Shown in pieces: positions 56,577 to 64,000 of a DNA stretch of 64,000 nucleotides; the first letter of the stretch is position 1, and every line of letters begins with the position of its first letter. This DNA comes from Euzebya pacifica (lineage in GTDB: Bacteria > Actinomycetota > Nitriliruptoria > Euzebyales > Euzebyaceae), in the NCBI RefSeq assembly GCF_003344865.1, contig NZ_CP031165.1:5461910-5525909 (forward strand). The letters are read 5' to 3'. The translations under genes and the position numbers were made by a program. Below the pieces are notes generated by a model. The model was not told the origin of the DNA. It saw only the letters and a program-made list of their open reading frames with translations, and ran no database searches.

Positions 56577-57818
56577 ATGACGCCACCGGAGCCGGTCGCG
56601 GGGTCATCCGCGAGCACGTTCGAGGAGGGGACGCCTCCTCGACGACGTTGGCTCGGGCTGGTGCTGGCCGTGCTCGTGCTGGTCGGCATGGGCTGGCTGG
56701 CCCGTCCTGCACCCGAGCCGCCTCCCGAGCTGGTGGTCTCGGAGTCCCCCGAGCCCACGCTGTCGGCGACGGCAACCCCCGAGCCGGAGGACACCCGACC
56801 GCCCGTGGCCACCGGCCGCTGGACGGTCCTGTCGCCGGTCGAGGCGCCCGCGCGCACCCGCCAGACCATGCTGTGGACCGGCAGCGACGTGCTGGTCTTC
56901 GGCGGCCAGCCCGACCCCGGGCCGGACACCGGGCTGGTGCTCGATCCGGACGCCGACACGTGGCGACGGATGGCGGAGTCGCCGATCGGCAGCCGCAGCG
57001 GCCACACCGCCGTGTGGACGGGACGGGAGATGATCGTGTTCGAGGGTGCACCGGTCGGACAGTTCGCGGCGGTGGTCTCCCAGGACGTCGATGGCGCCGC
57101 CTACGACCCGGCCACCGACACCTGGCGGGAGATCGCGCGGGCCCCGGTCAACCCGCGGTCGGGCCACGTCGCGCTGTGGACAGGGGAAGAGATGCTGGTC
57201 TTCGGCGGCTCGCGGACGTTCGAGACCAACGTGCAGGCCGGGGCCTACGACCCGGACACCGACACGTGGCGGCTGACGGCGCCGGCCCCGTTGCCGCGCG
57301 GGTTCGGCTTGATCGCCGGGGTGTGGACCGGGGAGGAGGCGGTCTTCTGGACCGGCAGGGGCCCGGAGGACGTCGCGGCCTACGACCCGGCCACCGACAC
57401 CTGGCGGCTGCTGCCCCCCTCACCCGTGGGCATGCGGTCGGTGGCAGCGACGTGGACGGGCAGGGAGATGATCCTGCTCGGCGTGCCGGAGGCGGGCAGC
57501 GAGGACATCGGCGGCATGGCCCTGGACATGGAGGAGGAGCGATGGACCGTGCTGCCGCCCTCCCCCCAGGCGTTCGCCGCCACGCGGGTGGCGGAGTGGA
57601 CGGGGGAACAAGTCGTGATGCTCGGCGGCCCGCAGGACCAGCCGGGTGTGGCGTGGACGCCGGCCCGGGCGACGTGGGAGATGTTGCCGCCCGCGCCGCA
57701 GCCGGCCACCAGCGGCCACAGCGCCGTCTGGATCGGTGACTCGCTGCTGCTGTGGGGCGGCTTCACCGCCGAGTGGCCGACGGCGACCGGCGCGGTCTGG
57801 ACCCCCACCCCCGGCTGA
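56577..57818 (+). CDS. Membrane-anchored kelch/galactose-oxidase-like repeat protein
   Basis: 413 residues. A single N-terminal membrane helix (WLGLVLAVLVLVGMGWLA, about 25-42), a Pro/Glu linker, then six or seven repeats of about 45-50 residues containing SGHTAVWTGREMIVFEG or VALWTGEEMLVFGG and AYDPATDTWR. This is the kelch beta-propeller pattern. It would sit outside the membrane and could bind proteins or sugars. It is transcribed away from purF and toward purL, interrupting the pur region in the other strand. Confidence 0.75.
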   Translation: MTPPEPVAGSSASTFEEGTPPRRRWLGLVLAVLVLVGMGWLARPAPEPPPELVVSESPEPTLSATATPEPEDTRPPVATGRWTVLSPVEAPARTRQTMLWTGSDVLVFGGQPDPGPDTGLVLDPDADTWRRMAESPIGSRSGHTAVWTGREMIVFEGAPVGQFAAVVSQDVDGAAYDPATDTWREIARAPVNPRSGHVALWTGEEMLVFGGSRTFETNVQAGAYDPDTDTWRLTAPAPLPRGFGLIAGVWTGEEAVFWTGRGPEDVAAYDPATDTWRLLPPSPVGMRSVAATWTGREMILLGVPEAGSEDIGGMALDMEEERWTVLPPSPQAFAATRVAEWTGEQVVMLGGPQDQPGVAWTPARATWEMLPPAPQPATSGHSAVWIGDSLLLWGGFTAEWPTATGAVWTPTPG

Positions 57819-57827
57819 CGCCCCGGA

Positions 57828-57944
57828 GCTTGTCGGGTTGTGGGCCGCCCGGCGCAAACACCCGACACGCGTCGCGGTTGGGCCGGCCGAGTCACCTACC
57901 GCTTGTCGGGTTGTGGGCCGCCCGGCGCAAACACCCGACACGCG
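57828..57944. repeat. Pair of identical 44-bp hairpin repeats (REP-like)
   Basis: 57828-57871 and 57901-57944 are identical over 44 bases and lie 73 bases apart, between the convergent ends of the kelch-like gene and purL. Each copy has inverted arms TGTCGGGT/ACCCGACA around a GGGCCGCCCGGC core, so each can fold into a hairpin. Only these two copies are visible in the window. Confidence 0.85.
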
Positions 57945-57966
57945 GCCGGGAGCGCCGCCGGACGGA

Positions 57967-60210
57967 CTAGGCGCCGAACAGGTCGGGGAGGACGCGGGCC
58001 CGGCGGGCGGTCAGGTCGTCGAGGTCCAGGTCGAGGGTGCCGCCGACCAGGCGACGGGCGGCCGTGGTCATGCCGACCGGCTCGAGGTGCAGGTCGTGCT
58101 CGGCCGCCAGGGCCTGCAGGCCACGGATGTCGTCGGTGGAGACCACGACGCGGGACGGCGACTCGGAGAACCACAGCTGGGATTCCGGCAGCGCATCGGG
58201 CAGGTCGACGGTGATGCCGAAGTCGGCCCCGCAGGACTCCACGAGGTTGGCCAGCAGCCCGCCGTCGGCGATGTCGTGGGCGCTCTTCACGACGTCGCCC
58301 TCAGCGGCCGCGGCCAGGAAGGCATGCAGCCGCTTCTCCAGCGCCAGGTCGATGGATGACAGCCGTCCGGCGATGCGGTCGTTGGTGACCCAGTCCCACT
58401 CGCTGCCGGCAAGGCCCGGGGCGGTGGGGGCCCCGACGATCACGACGGCGTGGCCGGCCCCGGCGAATCGCGAGCCCAGCGGCCTGGTGACGTCGGGGTG
58501 GATGCCGAGGATGCCCATGACCGGGGTCGGATGGACGGCCACGTCACCGGTCTGGTTGTAGAAGCTGACGTTGCCGCCGGTGATCGGCGTGCCGAGCGCG
58601 ACGCAGGCCTCGCCCATGCCGGTGATCACGTCACGGAACTGGCCCATGATCTCGGGGCGCTCGGGCGAGCCGAAGTTCAGGCAGTTGGTGGCCGCGACCG
58701 GGGTGGCCCCGGTGCAGGCGACGTTGCGGGCGGCCTCGGCGACGACGCGACGGGCACCCTCGGTGGGGTCCAGCGCACACAGGCGGCCGTTGCCGTCGGT
58801 GGCCATGGCGATGCCGCGCTTGACGCCGGGCTCGAGGCGCAGGACGGCTGCGTCCCCACCGATGCCGGCGACGGTGCCGTGGCCGACGATGGAGTCGTAC
58901 TGCTGGGTGACCCAGTCGGCGGGCACGAGGTTGGGGGACAGCAGGACGGCCTCGGCGTGGGCGGTCAGGTCACCCTCGGGGGCCTCGGCGTCGACGTCGA
59001 CATCGGCGTTCGGGTGCACCCAGTCGCGGACCGGCCGCTCGTAGGTGGGGCCGTCGTGGGCCAACGAGCCGGCGGGGGCGTCGTGGACCAGCTCGCCACG
59101 GCGGGTGAAGACCAGCCGCTCGCCCTCCACGACCCTGCCGATGGGGGTGGCGTCGATCTGCCAGCGACGGCAGATCTCCAGCACCTCGTCGAGGCGGTCG
59201 GGGGAGACCAGCGCCAGCATGCGTTCCTGGGACTCCGAGCAGAGGATCTCCCACGCGTCCATCGACGCCTCGCGCAGCAGCACGTCGTCGAGGTCGACGC
59301 TCATGCCGAGCCCCGCCGCCGACGCCATCTCCGAGGTGGAGCAGGCGATGCCGGCGGCGCCCATGTCCTGGATGCCCGACAGCAGGTCGGTGCGGTACAG
59401 CTCGAGGCACGACTCGATCAGCTGCTTGCCGGCGAAGGGGTCGCCGACCTGGACGTTGGGTCGCTTGGTGTCGTCGACGCCGTCCTCGCCGAACTCCTCC
59501 GACGCAAGGATCGAGGCGCCGCCGATGCCGTCGCGGCCGGTGCGCTGGCCGATGAGGACGGCGATGTCGCCGGTGTTCTCGGCGCGGGCCAGCTGGATGT
59601 TGTCGGCGGGCAGCGTGCCGACGCAGAAGACGTTGACCAGCGGGTTGCCGTTGTAGCAGGGGTCGAAGGACAGCTCGCCGCCGACGGTGGGCACCCCGAT
59701 GGAGTTGCCGTAGTGGGAGATGCCGCGGACCACGCCGTCGACGACCCACTTGGTCTTGTCCAGCGTCGGGTCACCGAACCGCAGCGGGTCCATCAGCGCG
59801 ATCGGGCGTGCGCCCATCGTCAGGATGTCGCGGATGATCCCGCCGACCCCGGTGGCCGCACCCTGGAAGGGCTCGACGAAGGAGGGATGGTTGTGGGACT
59901 CGATCTTGAACGTGACCGCCATCCCGTCGCCGACGTCGACCACGCCAGCGTTCTCGCCGGGGCCGACGAGGATGCGGTCGCCCTCGGTCGGCAGGGTCTT
60001 GAGGTAGATCTTGGAGGACTTGTAGGAGCAGTGCTCGGACCACATCACCGAGTACGTGCCCAGCTCCGCCGGGGAGGGCTGGCGGCCCAGCGTCTCGACG
60101 ATCCGGTCGAACTCGTCGTCGGTCAGGCCGAGCTCGGCGGCCAGCGTGCGGGGATCTGGCGCGGGGGCAGGAGTCGGCTGCGCGGATGCGTGGTCGTGAG
60201 TCGTGCTCAT
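57967..60210 (-). CDS. purL: Phosphoribosylformylglycinamidine synthase subunit PurL
   Basis: 747 residues, the small PurL type that works with PurQ and PurS. Landmarks: [20 protein letters not shown] (catalytic His), [57 protein letters not shown]-like centre, [10 protein letters not shown]-like region as [20 protein letters not shown], and [20 protein letters not shown]. The ATG at 60210 is followed by a Pro/Ala-rich leader of about 20 residues. Same strand as purQ. Confidence 0.93.
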   Translation of the reverse strand: MSTTHDHASAQPTPAPAPDPRTLAAELGLTDDEFDRIVETLGRQPSPAELGTYSVMWSEHCSYKSSKIYLKTLPTEGDRILVGPGENAGVVDVGDGMAVTFKIESHNHPSFVEPFQGAATGVGGIIRDILTMGARPIALMDPLRFGDPTLDKTKWVVDGVVRGISHYGNSIGVPTVGGELSFDPCYNGNPLVNVFCVGTLPADNIQLARAENTGDIAVLIGQRTGRDGIGGASILASEEFGEDGVDDTKRPNVQVGDPFAGKQLIESCLELYRTDLLSGIQDMGAAGIACSTSEMASAAGLGMSVDLDDVLLREASMDAWEILCSESQERMLALVSPDRLDEVLEICRRWQIDATPIGRVVEGERLVFTRRGELVHDAPAGSLAHDGPTYERPVRDWVHPNADVDVDAEAPEGDLTAHAEAVLLSPNLVPADWVTQQYDSIVGHGTVAGIGGDAAVLRLEPGVKRGIAMATDGNGRLCALDPTEGARRVVAEAARNVACTGATPVAATNCLNFGSPERPEIMGQFRDVITGMGEACVALGTPITGGNVSFYNQTGDVAVHPTPVMGILGIHPDVTRPLGSRFAGAGHAVVIVGAPTAPGLAGSEWDWVTNDRIAGRLSSIDLALEKRLHAFLAAAAEGDVVKSAHDIADGGLLANLVESCGADFGITVDLPDALPESQLWFSESPSRVVVSTDDIRGLQALAAEHDLHLEPVGMTTAARRLVGGTLDLDLDDLTARRARVLPDLFGA

Positions 60211-60283
60211 ACTGCCGAGGAGGGTACGCGCTGTGATCCGGACCGGCCCATCGCGGGGGTGGCCAGCAGCCCGGCCCGACGGC

Positions 60284-60943
60284 TCAGGCCGGGACGGACA
60301 CCCCGACGAGGCGGTCCAGCAGGAAGGCCTTGCCGTCGGTGGAGCCGAGCAGCGCATCGACGGCGTGCTCGGGGTGTGGCATGAGGCCTGCGACGTTGCC
60401 CGTCTCGTTGGTGACCCCGGCGATGTTGTCGACGCTGCCGTTGGGGTTGGCGGCCTCGTCGACGGTCCCGTCGGCGTGGCAGTACCGCAGCAGCACCTGG
60501 CCGTTGGCGGCCAGCGCGGCCGGGTCGTCGTGCACGAACCGTCCCTCGCCGTTCTTCAGCGGGATGTCGATGACACGACCCTCGGGGCCCCACGACAGGT
60601 GCTGGTTGCGGTGCACGAACCGCAGGCCGGAGTTGCGGGTCAGGGCACCCGGCAGCAGGCCGGCCTCGCAGAGGACCTGGAAGCCGTTGCAGATGCCGAG
60701 GACCCGGCCGCCCTGCTCGGCGAACTCCACGACCGACGTCATGGCCGGGGAGAACCGGGCGATGGCGCCGGCGCGCAGGTAGTCACCGTAGGAGAAACCG
60801 CCGGGCACGACGACGGCGTCGACGCCCTGGAGGTCGGCGTCGCCGTGCCACAGGCGGACGGGGTCGTGGCCGATCTGCTCGACCGCGTACGCGGTGTCGC
60901 GGTCGTCGCAGGTGCCCGGGAAGGTGACGATGCCGATACGCAT
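60284..60943 (-). CDS. purQ: Phosphoribosylformylglycinamidine synthase subunit PurQ
   Basis: 219 residues. Glutaminase subunit: starts [20 protein letters not shown], has [20 protein letters not shown], the nucleophile Cys85 in [20 protein letters not shown], and the catalytic His-x-Glu near the end ([16 protein letters not shown]). Supplies ammonia to PurL. Lies 73 bases before purL on the same strand. Confidence 0.95.
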   Translation of the reverse strand: MRIGIVTFPGTCDDRDTAYAVEQIGHDPVRLWHGDADLQGVDAVVVPGGFSYGDYLRAGAIARFSPAMTSVVEFAEQGGRVLGICNGFQVLCEAGLLPGALTRNSGLRFVHRNQHLSWGPEGRVIDIPLKNGEGRFVHDDPAALAANGQVLLRYCHADGTVDEAANPNGSVDNIAGVTNETGNVAGLMPHPEHAVDALLGSTDGKAFLLDRLVGVSVPA

Positions 60944-60961
60944 GCCGGGCAGGGTACCCGG

Positions 60962-61579
60962 TCAGTCCAGCGGGTTGCCCTCCGGCGGGTTCTCGACCTC
61001 GAACTCGGGCACCGGCCGGTCACGACCCTCTTCGATGGTCTCCGCGACACCGTTCAGTTCGATGTCGGCGATCAGCCACTCCATCTCCTGGATCTCCCGA
61101 CGCTGCGCCCGGATGATCTCGTCGGCCAGCTGCTGGACCCGGACGTCGTCGATGCCGGCGCGGGTGGAGGTGAGGACCGCGATCGAGTGGTGCGGGATCA
61201 TCGCCTTCATGTACTCGTTGTCGTCGACGGTCACCTGGCTGCGGACGAAGAACAACGAGCCGGCGAACACGATGACCGACCCGATGACGATGGCGGTGTT
61301 CAGCCCCTTGCTGCTGTACATGCGCCACATGAAGCCGAGCATGATGGCCGACATGGTCGAGCCCATGAGCAGGGCCATCCACGCGCGGGTCTCGCTCCAC
61401 TGGATGTGGCCCCAGGCGTAGGTGTTGAGGTACATCAGGACGAACATGACCACCGTCGAGGTGGCGATCATGGCGAAGAAGCGGCCGTAGCCCATGCCGC
61501 CCCCGCCGTCGTCGCCGTTGTGGTCCTGGCGTGACGGCTCGGCTGCGCTCAGGTCGATCTCGTGGTTGACGTCCTGCAT
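60962..61579 (-). CDS. DUF305 membrane protein
   Basis: 205 residues. Acidic N-terminus, then three hydrophobic helices (FFAMIATSTVVMFVLMYLNT, WMALLMGSTMSAIMLGFMW, NTAIVIGSVIVFAGSLFF), and a C-terminal DUF305 part with the MIPHHSIAVLTSTRAGIDDV motif and a helix of QQLADEIIRAQRREIQEME. DUF305 domains carry paired His that may bind metal. It sits inside the purine cluster, 18 bases before purQ, without an obvious link to purine synthesis. Confidence 0.8.
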   Translation of the reverse strand: MQDVNHEIDLSAAEPSRQDHNGDDGGGGMGYGRFFAMIATSTVVMFVLMYLNTYAWGHIQWSETRAWMALLMGSTMSAIMLGFMWRMYSSKGLNTAIVIGSVIVFAGSLFFVRSQVTVDDNEYMKAMIPHHSIAVLTSTRAGIDDVRVQQLADEIIRAQRREIQEMEWLIADIELNGVAETIEEGRDRPVPEFEVENPPEGNPLD

Positions 61580-61647
61580 GGGAGGGACCTCCTGGAGTGG
61601 GGCGGATTCACTCCAGTGCCTTCCCGTTCGGGCAACCCCGAAACGCG

Positions 61648-62406
61648 TTACGGCCGGAACCCTTCGGCCTCCAACGCCGCCAGCGGGTCGTCCAGCGCCA
61701 GCAGCGCCGCGGCGTCGTTGCATGCCCGGGACCGGTCCTCGGGCAGGAACATCCGGCTGCAGATCTCCGCTTCCGCCTCGCGGGCGACGAGGGCGCCGGC
61801 GGCGGTGCCGACGGGCTCCTCCAGCCAGGTCGTGTCGTGCACGATCAGCGGGCCGATCCAGAGCGGGTCGGTCCCGCCACGGGCCAGCCGGGCGTTGACC
61901 AGCACCAGCGGCACCTCACCAGCGGTGTCCAGCGTCGAGTCGACGCCGGTCGCCTCGAACTGGGCGAACCGCACGACCCCGCCGGCCTGGGCGAAGGCCT
62001 GCAGGCGACGGGCGATGTCACCGGGCAGGACCAGCTCGCACAGCTCGTCGACGGCCCGCCCGATCCGGTCGATGTCACCTGCGGTGCCGCCCGCGCGGAT
62101 CCCCTCCAGCAGCGAGCACCCGGGTGCCAGCTCGAGCGGGTCGAGGTCCCCGACGTTGAGGTCACCGACCGCGGTGGTCAGCGTCGACCCCTCCACCGGC
62201 GGCGGACGACGCGCGGCAACCGGGACCTCCTCGGGCCCGAAGGCCACGAACGCCCAGATCAGCACGCCGATCGCAGCCGGGATGGCTGCCAGGCCGAGCA
62301 GGACGAACCAGCGAGGCAGCAACGGGTCCTCGAGCTCGCCGGTCCGCGCTCCCTCGTAGACCGACACGGTCCGACGGGGGCCGCGCTGCGGCGTGGATCC
62401 CGCCAC
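61648..62406 (-). CDS. Hypothetical single-span membrane protein
   Basis: 252 residues. A cytoplasmic N-terminus of about 30 residues, one membrane helix (WFVLLGLAAIPAAIGVLIWA), and an outer domain with PGCSLLEGIRAGGTAGDID, LVLVNARLARGGTDP and three or four Cys that may form disulfides. I do not recognise a family. It lies between purS and the DUF305 gene in the same direction, only five bases after purS ends. Confidence 0.6.
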   Translation of the reverse strand: MAGSTPQRGPRRTVSVYEGARTGELEDPLLPRWFVLLGLAAIPAAIGVLIWAFVAFGPEEVPVAARRPPPVEGSTLTTAVGDLNVGDLDPLELAPGCSLLEGIRAGGTAGDIDRIGRAVDELCELVLPGDIARRLQAFAQAGGVVRFAQFEATGVDSTLDTAGEVPLVLVNARLARGGTDPLWIGPLIVHDTTWLEEPVGTAAGALVAREAEAEICSRMFLPEDRSRACNDAAALLALDDPLAALEAEGFRP

Positions 62407-62411
62407 GCGGG

Positions 62412-62657
62412 CTAGCCGTCGACGACGGTGACGGTGTAGGCCTCGATCACCGGGTTGGCCAGCAGCTTGTCGGCCACGGCCTCGGCGAGGCCCTCGGCGT
62501 CGGCCACGTCGTCGTCGATCACCAGCTCGATGTGCTTGCCGATGCGCACCTCGGCGACCCCCTCGAAGCCCATGGTGGGGAGGGCGCGCTCGACGGCCTG
62601 GCCCTGCGGGTCCAGGATCTCGTGCTTCAGCATCACATCGACGTTCACGCGGGGCAT
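62412..62657 (-). CDS. purS: Phosphoribosylformylglycinamidine synthase subunit PurS
   Basis: 81 residues. Small structural subunit of the three-part FGAM synthase. RVNVDVMLKHEILDPQGQAV, ERALPTMGFEGVAEVRIGKH, IELVIDD and EAVADKLLANPVIEAYTV match the family throughout. It follows purC with one base between and precedes the two non-purine genes. Confidence 0.93.
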   Translation of the reverse strand: MPRVNVDVMLKHEILDPQGQAVERALPTMGFEGVAEVRIGKHIELVIDDDVADAEGLAEAVADKLLANPVIEAYTVTVVDG

Positions 62658-62658
62658 G

Positions 62659-63564
62659 TCAGGTCCAGTCGGAGAAGGGGAGGCCGGTGAGCAGCTCGTA
62701 GGCCTCAACGTATCGGGAGCGGGTGCGCTGCACGATCTCGTCGGGCAGCTCGGGGCCGGGAGGGGTCTTGTCCCAGTCCAGCGTCTCGAGCCAGTCGCGG
62801 ACGTACTGCTTGTCGAACGACCGCTGGGCGCGTCCGGGTTCGTAGTCGTCGGCTGGCCAGAAGCGAGACGAGTCGGGGGTCAGCACCTCGTCGATGAGGA
62901 CGATCTCGCCGTCGACGAGGCCGAACTCGAACTTGGTGTCGGCGAGGATGATGCCGCGCTGGCGAGCGTGGTCGGCCGCCCGGCCGTACAGCTCCAGGGT
63001 CAGGCCGCGGACACGGTCGGCGACCTCTCGGCCGACGATGCCGGCGGCGGTGGCGAAGTCGATGTTCTCGTCGTGGTCGCCGAGCTCGGCCTTGGTCGCC
63101 GGGGTGAACAGCACCTCGGGCAGGCGGTCGGACTCCTGCAGGCCCTCTGGCAGGTCGATGCCGCACACGGTCCCGTCCGCGAGGTATTCCTTCCAGCCCG
63201 AGCCGGACAGGTACCCGCGGGCCACGCACTCGATGGCCAGCGGCTGCGCCCGGCGGCACAACATCGACCGACCAGCGAGGAGGTCGGCGTGGTCGGCCAG
63301 CCCCTCGGGGAAGGTCGCGGGGTCGGTGGCGATCAGGTGGGTGGTGACGACGTCGTCGAGCTGCTGCAGCCAGAACGCGGTCATGGCCGTCAGCACCTTG
63401 CCCTTGTCGGGGATGGGTGTGGGCATGACGACGTCGAACGCGCTGATCCGGTCGCTGGCGACCAGCAGCAGCTGGTCCTCGCCGACCGCGAAGATCTCGC
63501 GGACCTTGCCGGCCCCGAGGCGCGTGACGCCGGGGAGGCCGGCGAGGGAGTCGAGTTCGCTCAT
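62659..63564 (-). CDS. purC: SAICAR synthetase
   Basis: 301 residues. Joins CAIR and aspartate with ATP. The start LGAGKVREIFAVGEDQLLLV, ASDRISAFDVVMPTPIPDKG, LAIECVARGYLSGSGWKEYL, DHDENIDF, GIILADTKFEFGLVDGEIVL and LIDEVLTPDSSRFWPADDYE are all typical of the longer SAICAR synthetase form. First gene of the leftward purine run; divergent from the acylphosphatase gene with 149 bases between. Confidence 0.95.
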   Translation of the reverse strand: MSELDSLAGLPGVTRLGAGKVREIFAVGEDQLLLVASDRISAFDVVMPTPIPDKGKVLTAMTAFWLQQLDDVVTTHLIATDPATFPEGLADHADLLAGRSMLCRRAQPLAIECVARGYLSGSGWKEYLADGTVCGIDLPEGLQESDRLPEVLFTPATKAELGDHDENIDFATAAGIVGREVADRVRGLTLELYGRAADHARQRGIILADTKFEFGLVDGEIVLIDEVLTPDSSRFWPADDYEPGRAQRSFDKQYVRDWLETLDWDKTPPGPELPDEIVQRTRSRYVEAYELLTGLPFSDWT

Positions 63565-63713
63565 GGCCGCCGAGGGTAAAGGACCGGAGCGGCTGTTCCA
63601 CACGTCCGTCAGGTTGCCGACCCCCGAGCCGTACCCCTGCCCGACGACTACGCTGCACCGTGCAGCGACGACGGTCGTTGCCGCCCCGTCGCCGTTCGAA
63701 GGGGAGACCTGCC

Positions 63714-64000
63714 ATGACCCGCACCGCCGACCCCGCGCCGACCCCGAACGGGGAGGTCCGCGTGCACCTGCGCGTCGAGGGGCATGTCCAGGGTGTCTTC
63801 TACCGTGCCACCACCCAGCGCACCGCCCGCGAGCACGGCACGACCGGATGGATCCGCAACCGGCCCGACGGCACCGTGGAGCTGGAGGTGCAGGGGCCGG
63901 CCGACGCCGTCGAGGGCGTCGTCGCCTTCTGCCGCACCGGTCCGTCCGACGCCCGGGTCGTGCAGGTCCTGGTGGACGACCGGCCGACGGTCGACGGCGA
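63714..64000 (+). CDS. acyP: Acylphosphatase (cut by window end)
   Basis: The first 95 codons are present. Both signatures are clear: VEGHVQGVFYRATTQRTA (catalytic Arg after VFY) and GTTGWIRNRPDGTVELEVQG (catalytic Asn). It hydrolyses acyl-phosphate bonds in the cytoplasm. The N-terminal 14 residues before VRVHLRVEG are probably flexible. The protein should end soon after the window edge, as the family is about 95-100 residues long. Confidence 0.93.
   Translation, partial: MTRTADPAPTPNGEVRVHLRVEGHVQGVFYRATTQRTAREHGTTGWIRNRPDGTVELEVQGPADAVEGVVAFCRTGPSDARVVQVLVDDRPTVDG

Noticed and set aside
55373-57739. Open frame of 788 codons antisense to purF and crossing the kelch-like gene
   Set aside because: purF is certain on the minus strand and the kelch repeats lie in another frame; the long frame is a shadow.

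Overview
The window is a 64-kb piece of a high-GC, actinobacterial-type chromosome. Mycothiol synthase (mshD), a GlnR-type orphan OmpR regulator, an Rpf-domain resuscitation factor, an acetyl-CoA-independent set of split purine genes (purC, purS, purQ, purL, purF, purM) and frequent GTG starts with 4-base start/stop overlaps all fit this. The mix of KaiB, an ABA4-like protein, lycopene cyclase and unusual Tus/DsrE-like proteins would suit a deep-branching class such as Nitriliruptoria/Euzebyales, but that placement is an inference from gene content only.

Left flank (1-6222). A leftward sulfate-assimilation operon runs from an HTH-TusA fusion regulator through three DsrE-fold proteins into cysH, which is cut by the window edge. 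It is followed by a DUF2993/MoaD pair, glnR, a hypothetical gene, mshD and a tRNA cluster (Lys-Asp-Phe).

Integrated element (6172-22438, 16.2 kb). This is the most interesting part. It is bounded by an exact 62-bp direct repeat made of the 3' half of tRNA-Phe plus 11 bp downstream. The second copy is followed immediately by a hairpin terminator that must originally have followed the tRNA. Inside the repeats are a tyrosine integrase, a divergent repressor/XRE switch, an excisionase-like protein, a Prim-Pol primase-polymerase with a partner RecA-fold ATPase, an iteron-like cluster (eight copies of a 9-mer), a small-terminase-like protein, several unknowns and one tail tape-measure protein. A leftward operon with a HIRAN protein and several small DNA-binding proteins follows, and unrelated cargo genes sit just inside both ends (a DUF3800 protein on the right). 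There is no large terminase, portal, capsid, lysis, FtsK/TraB or relaxase gene. I read it as a phage satellite (phage-inducible-island-like) that carries its own replication, packaging-specificity and tail-length components. This is an inference.

Right flank (22439-64000). This is ordinary chromosome: a MarR/DoxX divergent pair with clear palindromic operators; membrane and secreted proteins; PhzF, ABA4-like, SRPBCC and alpha/beta hydrolases; a lone sigma factor; CorA; a P450; an oxidoreductase; ogt; rpf with a CRP-like site; an acyl-CoA thioesterase next to alpha-methylacyl-CoA racemase, divergent from an HxlR regulator; lycopene cyclase; purU; a lone E1-alpha dehydrogenase subunit divergent from an Lrp-type regulator; a stand-alone LigD polymerase domain; KaiB; a branched-chain amino acid dehydrogenase; then the leftward purine cluster (interrupted by a DUF305 gene and an unknown membrane gene) and the start of an acylphosphatase gene.
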